In this document: positions 62,616 through 64,000 of the stretch, piece by piece
Layout: each line of letters opens with the position of its first letter
Position numbering within the stretch: position 1 is the stretch's first letter
From: Aminipila terrae
GTDB taxonomy: Bacteria; Bacillota; Clostridia; Peptostreptococcales; Anaerovoracaceae
Direction of reading: 5' to 3'
DNA length: 64,000 bases
Assembly: GCF_010120715.1 (NCBI RefSeq)
Contig: NZ_CP047591.1
Coordinates: 310,001-374,000 of the forward strand
Notes under the pieces: generated by a model
Seen by the model: only the letters and a program-made list of their open reading frames with translations
What the model was told of the DNA's origin: nothing
The model's database searches: none
Program-made: the position numbers and the translations under genes

Positions 62616-63872
62616 TTAGTCAGACTGTTTATTCTCAGATATAAAAAAACTCATACTATTATCGTCTTTTCTATAATAATTGTAGTTTTTTCTATATTCT
62701 TTTATAAACTTATAATTTAATGCATAAATAGCCCCTAAATATGTAGCAGACATTGGAGTATATATAACATGTCCGCTTACTATTAATAATATCAAAATTA
62801 TTAAATATGAAATCAAACAATAACCTTTATTTTTAAGTTTTCGAAATTTCAACACTGGATATGAAAGAATACTGGATATAATAATAAAGACAAATAAACC
62901 TTGAAAAAACAGAACGTCAAATAAATCTAGCTCTACTAGTTCTCCTTTTGTAAGACCTGTACCCATTATTATAAACATAGGATCGCTAAAAAATTTATCC
63001 GCTGCTATCTTTAAAGTCACATTCCTACTACTAAATATAAAAGATAATAAATCTAATCTTTCTAAAAAATATTTATATCTTAGAATGATAGTATCCATAT
63101 ATATTTGCCAAAATATATTAACAAATATTATTCCCATAGCTAAAACTACTCCTACCAGCATCATCTTATATTTTTCATACCTTTTATCTACCTTTAAAGA
63201 AAAAACACATATTACAGTAACAATTAAAGATCCAAATATTGCAACTCTTGTCCCAATTAAAAAGCACGCACTTAATAGAAGAATATAATAAAGCAAATTT
63301 TTACTTCTTCTTTTATACACAAATGTCTTATTCAAAATAAAAGGTATAATTGAAACCAATATATTACTGATAGCATTTTGCTCAATAAAAAACCCTTTAT
63401 GTCCTGCATATGTATATGTCGGAACCCCTATATTAAATATTTTTGTTACTATTATTATTATGCTAATAATAATAGCTGAATTTATCAATGAGTTTATGAT
63501 TTTATCTGAATTTAATTTACTATAATTTGAAATTAATAGGATTATAATAGAAACCATAAATAGTAATTTAGAAAATAATAATGCCTCGTTAAAAAACTCT
63601 TTATTATTCAAGTAATACCTTAATGCTAAATATGCTTGTTGAAATAAAAAAAAGGTTAAAAATATAAGAATTAATTGAAAACCTTTTTGTTTTTTTATTG
63701 AAAAAAATATAAAAAACAATATAATAATAATCCTAATATACTGTCCTGGACTAATAGCTAATTCTCTATTAAACATGAATATATAAATGCCATTTATGGA
63801 GTCAATAAATGGCGTAGCTATTAGCAAAAAACAAATTGCGAAATTAATGTCAATTTTTTTATTTAAATTCAT
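62616..63872 (-). CDS. O-antigen polymerase/ligase-like membrane protein
   Basis: The 418-residue polytopic protein has about 11 helices, with a large extracytoplasmic loop near IYMDTIILRYKYFLERLDLL and GTGLTKGELVE. The pattern fits Wzy/O-antigen ligase families, which join polysaccharide repeat units outside the membrane, although sequence conservation in these families is very low. Base use is markedly A+T-rich compared with its neighbours, a common sign of recently exchanged polysaccharide genes. The 128 bases upstream to the window end hold no recognisable gene. Confidence 0.75.
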   Translation of the reverse strand: MNLNKKIDINFAICFLLIATPFIDSINGIYIFMFNRELAISPGQYIRIIIILFFIFFSIKKQKGFQLILIFLTFFLFQQAYLALRYYLNNKEFFNEALLFSKLLFMVSIIILLISNYSKLNSDKIINSLINSAIIISIIIIVTKIFNIGVPTYTYAGHKGFFIEQNAISNILVSIIPFILNKTFVYKRRSKNLLYYILLLSACFLIGTRVAIFGSLIVTVICVFSLKVDKRYEKYKMMLVGVVLAMGIIFVNIFWQIYMDTIILRYKYFLERLDLLSFIFSSRNVTLKIAADKFFSDPMFIIMGTGLTKGELVELDLFDVLFFQGLFVFIIISSILSYPVLKFRKLKNKGYCLISYLIILILLIVSGHVIYTPMSATYLGAIYALNYKFIKEYRKNYNYYRKDDNSMSFFISENKQSD

Positions 63873-64000
63873 TTTTTATACCTATAATTGAATACCAATC
63901 CTTGAGATTTACATAAAATATACAACAAGAATCCTTGTTGAAGATAAGTTTTTTTGTAACACTTTAATTAAAATTGTTATAATTTCTTCCTGCTTTAAAT

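Noticed and set aside
63923..63940. Small hairpin (CAACAAG/CTTGTTG) near the window end
   Set aside because: The stem is 7 bp with no directly following T run and no gene end nearby that could be judged.

Overview
The window looks like chromosomal DNA of an anaerobic, low-G+C Bacillota of class Clostridia. The evidence is AGGAGG-type ribosome binding sites at nearly every gene, A+T-rich intergenic DNA, a B12-dependent diol dehydratase microcompartment operon, NADP-type glutamate dehydrogenase, a CsaB/TagA cell-wall cluster and a two-gene transketolase. The species cannot be fixed from sequence alone. No rRNA, tRNA or CRISPR array was seen.

Layout. (1) 1-13791, minus strand: a propanediol/glycerol utilisation (Pdu) microcompartment operon, read from pduB at 13791 leftwards through pduC-D-E (dehydratase), pduG-H (reactivase), two BMC-H shell genes, pduL, a flavoprotein, pduN, pduO, pduP, pduS, a membrane protein and pduT, which runs off the window. 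(2) 14180-16505: its likely regulators, a PocR-domain 'histidine kinase' and an AraC-type 'response regulator'. Both lack their phosphorylation residue. (3) 16759-23347: ctpA, recJ, an EnvC-like M23 protein, ftsX, ftsE and a ParA-like ATPase, so largely division and envelope functions. (4) 23532-33543: a ferritin-like gene on the plus strand, then a minus-strand run with PrcB-like, transketolase, TagA, CsaB, DUF5693, MazF, NnrD and MgtE genes. (5) 33808-40777: three genes, namely a ~1620-residue protein combining HD, helical-repeat, nucleotidylyltransferase and phosphoribosyltransferase-like parts, a lactate-dehydrogenase-like protein and a flavodoxin-fold protein. I know of no described function for this trio. 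(6) 41094-46015: convergent gdhA and pyc. (7) 46271-52094: MscS, a nicotinamidase-like hydrolase, an ADP-ribosylglycohydrolase, a PfkB kinase and a Pot-type ABC transporter without its own binding protein. (8) 52283-58378: a sensor kinase with a solute-binding domain, an NtrC-type sigma-54 activator, an APC permease with a clear sigma-54 promoter, and a PotD-like lipoprotein. (9) 58525-63872: a cis-prenyltransferase paralogue, DUF368, VanZ, pgi, remnants of sugar-nucleotide genes and an A+T-rich O-antigen polymerase-like gene, probably the edge of a polysaccharide locus.

How it fits together. The Pdu shell would enclose dehydratase, CoA-acylating aldehyde dehydrogenase, phosphotransacylase and cobalamin adenosyltransferase, with PduS/PduT moving electrons across the shell. 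Region 8 looks like a self-contained amino-acid or polyamine sensing and uptake module. Region 7 could salvage a ribosylated compound such as a nicotinamide riboside. Four genes (pduS, the PfkB kinase, vanZ, pgi) are each broken by what looks like one missing base in a homopolymer. This pattern suggests uncorrected sequencing indels at least as strongly as true pseudogenes.
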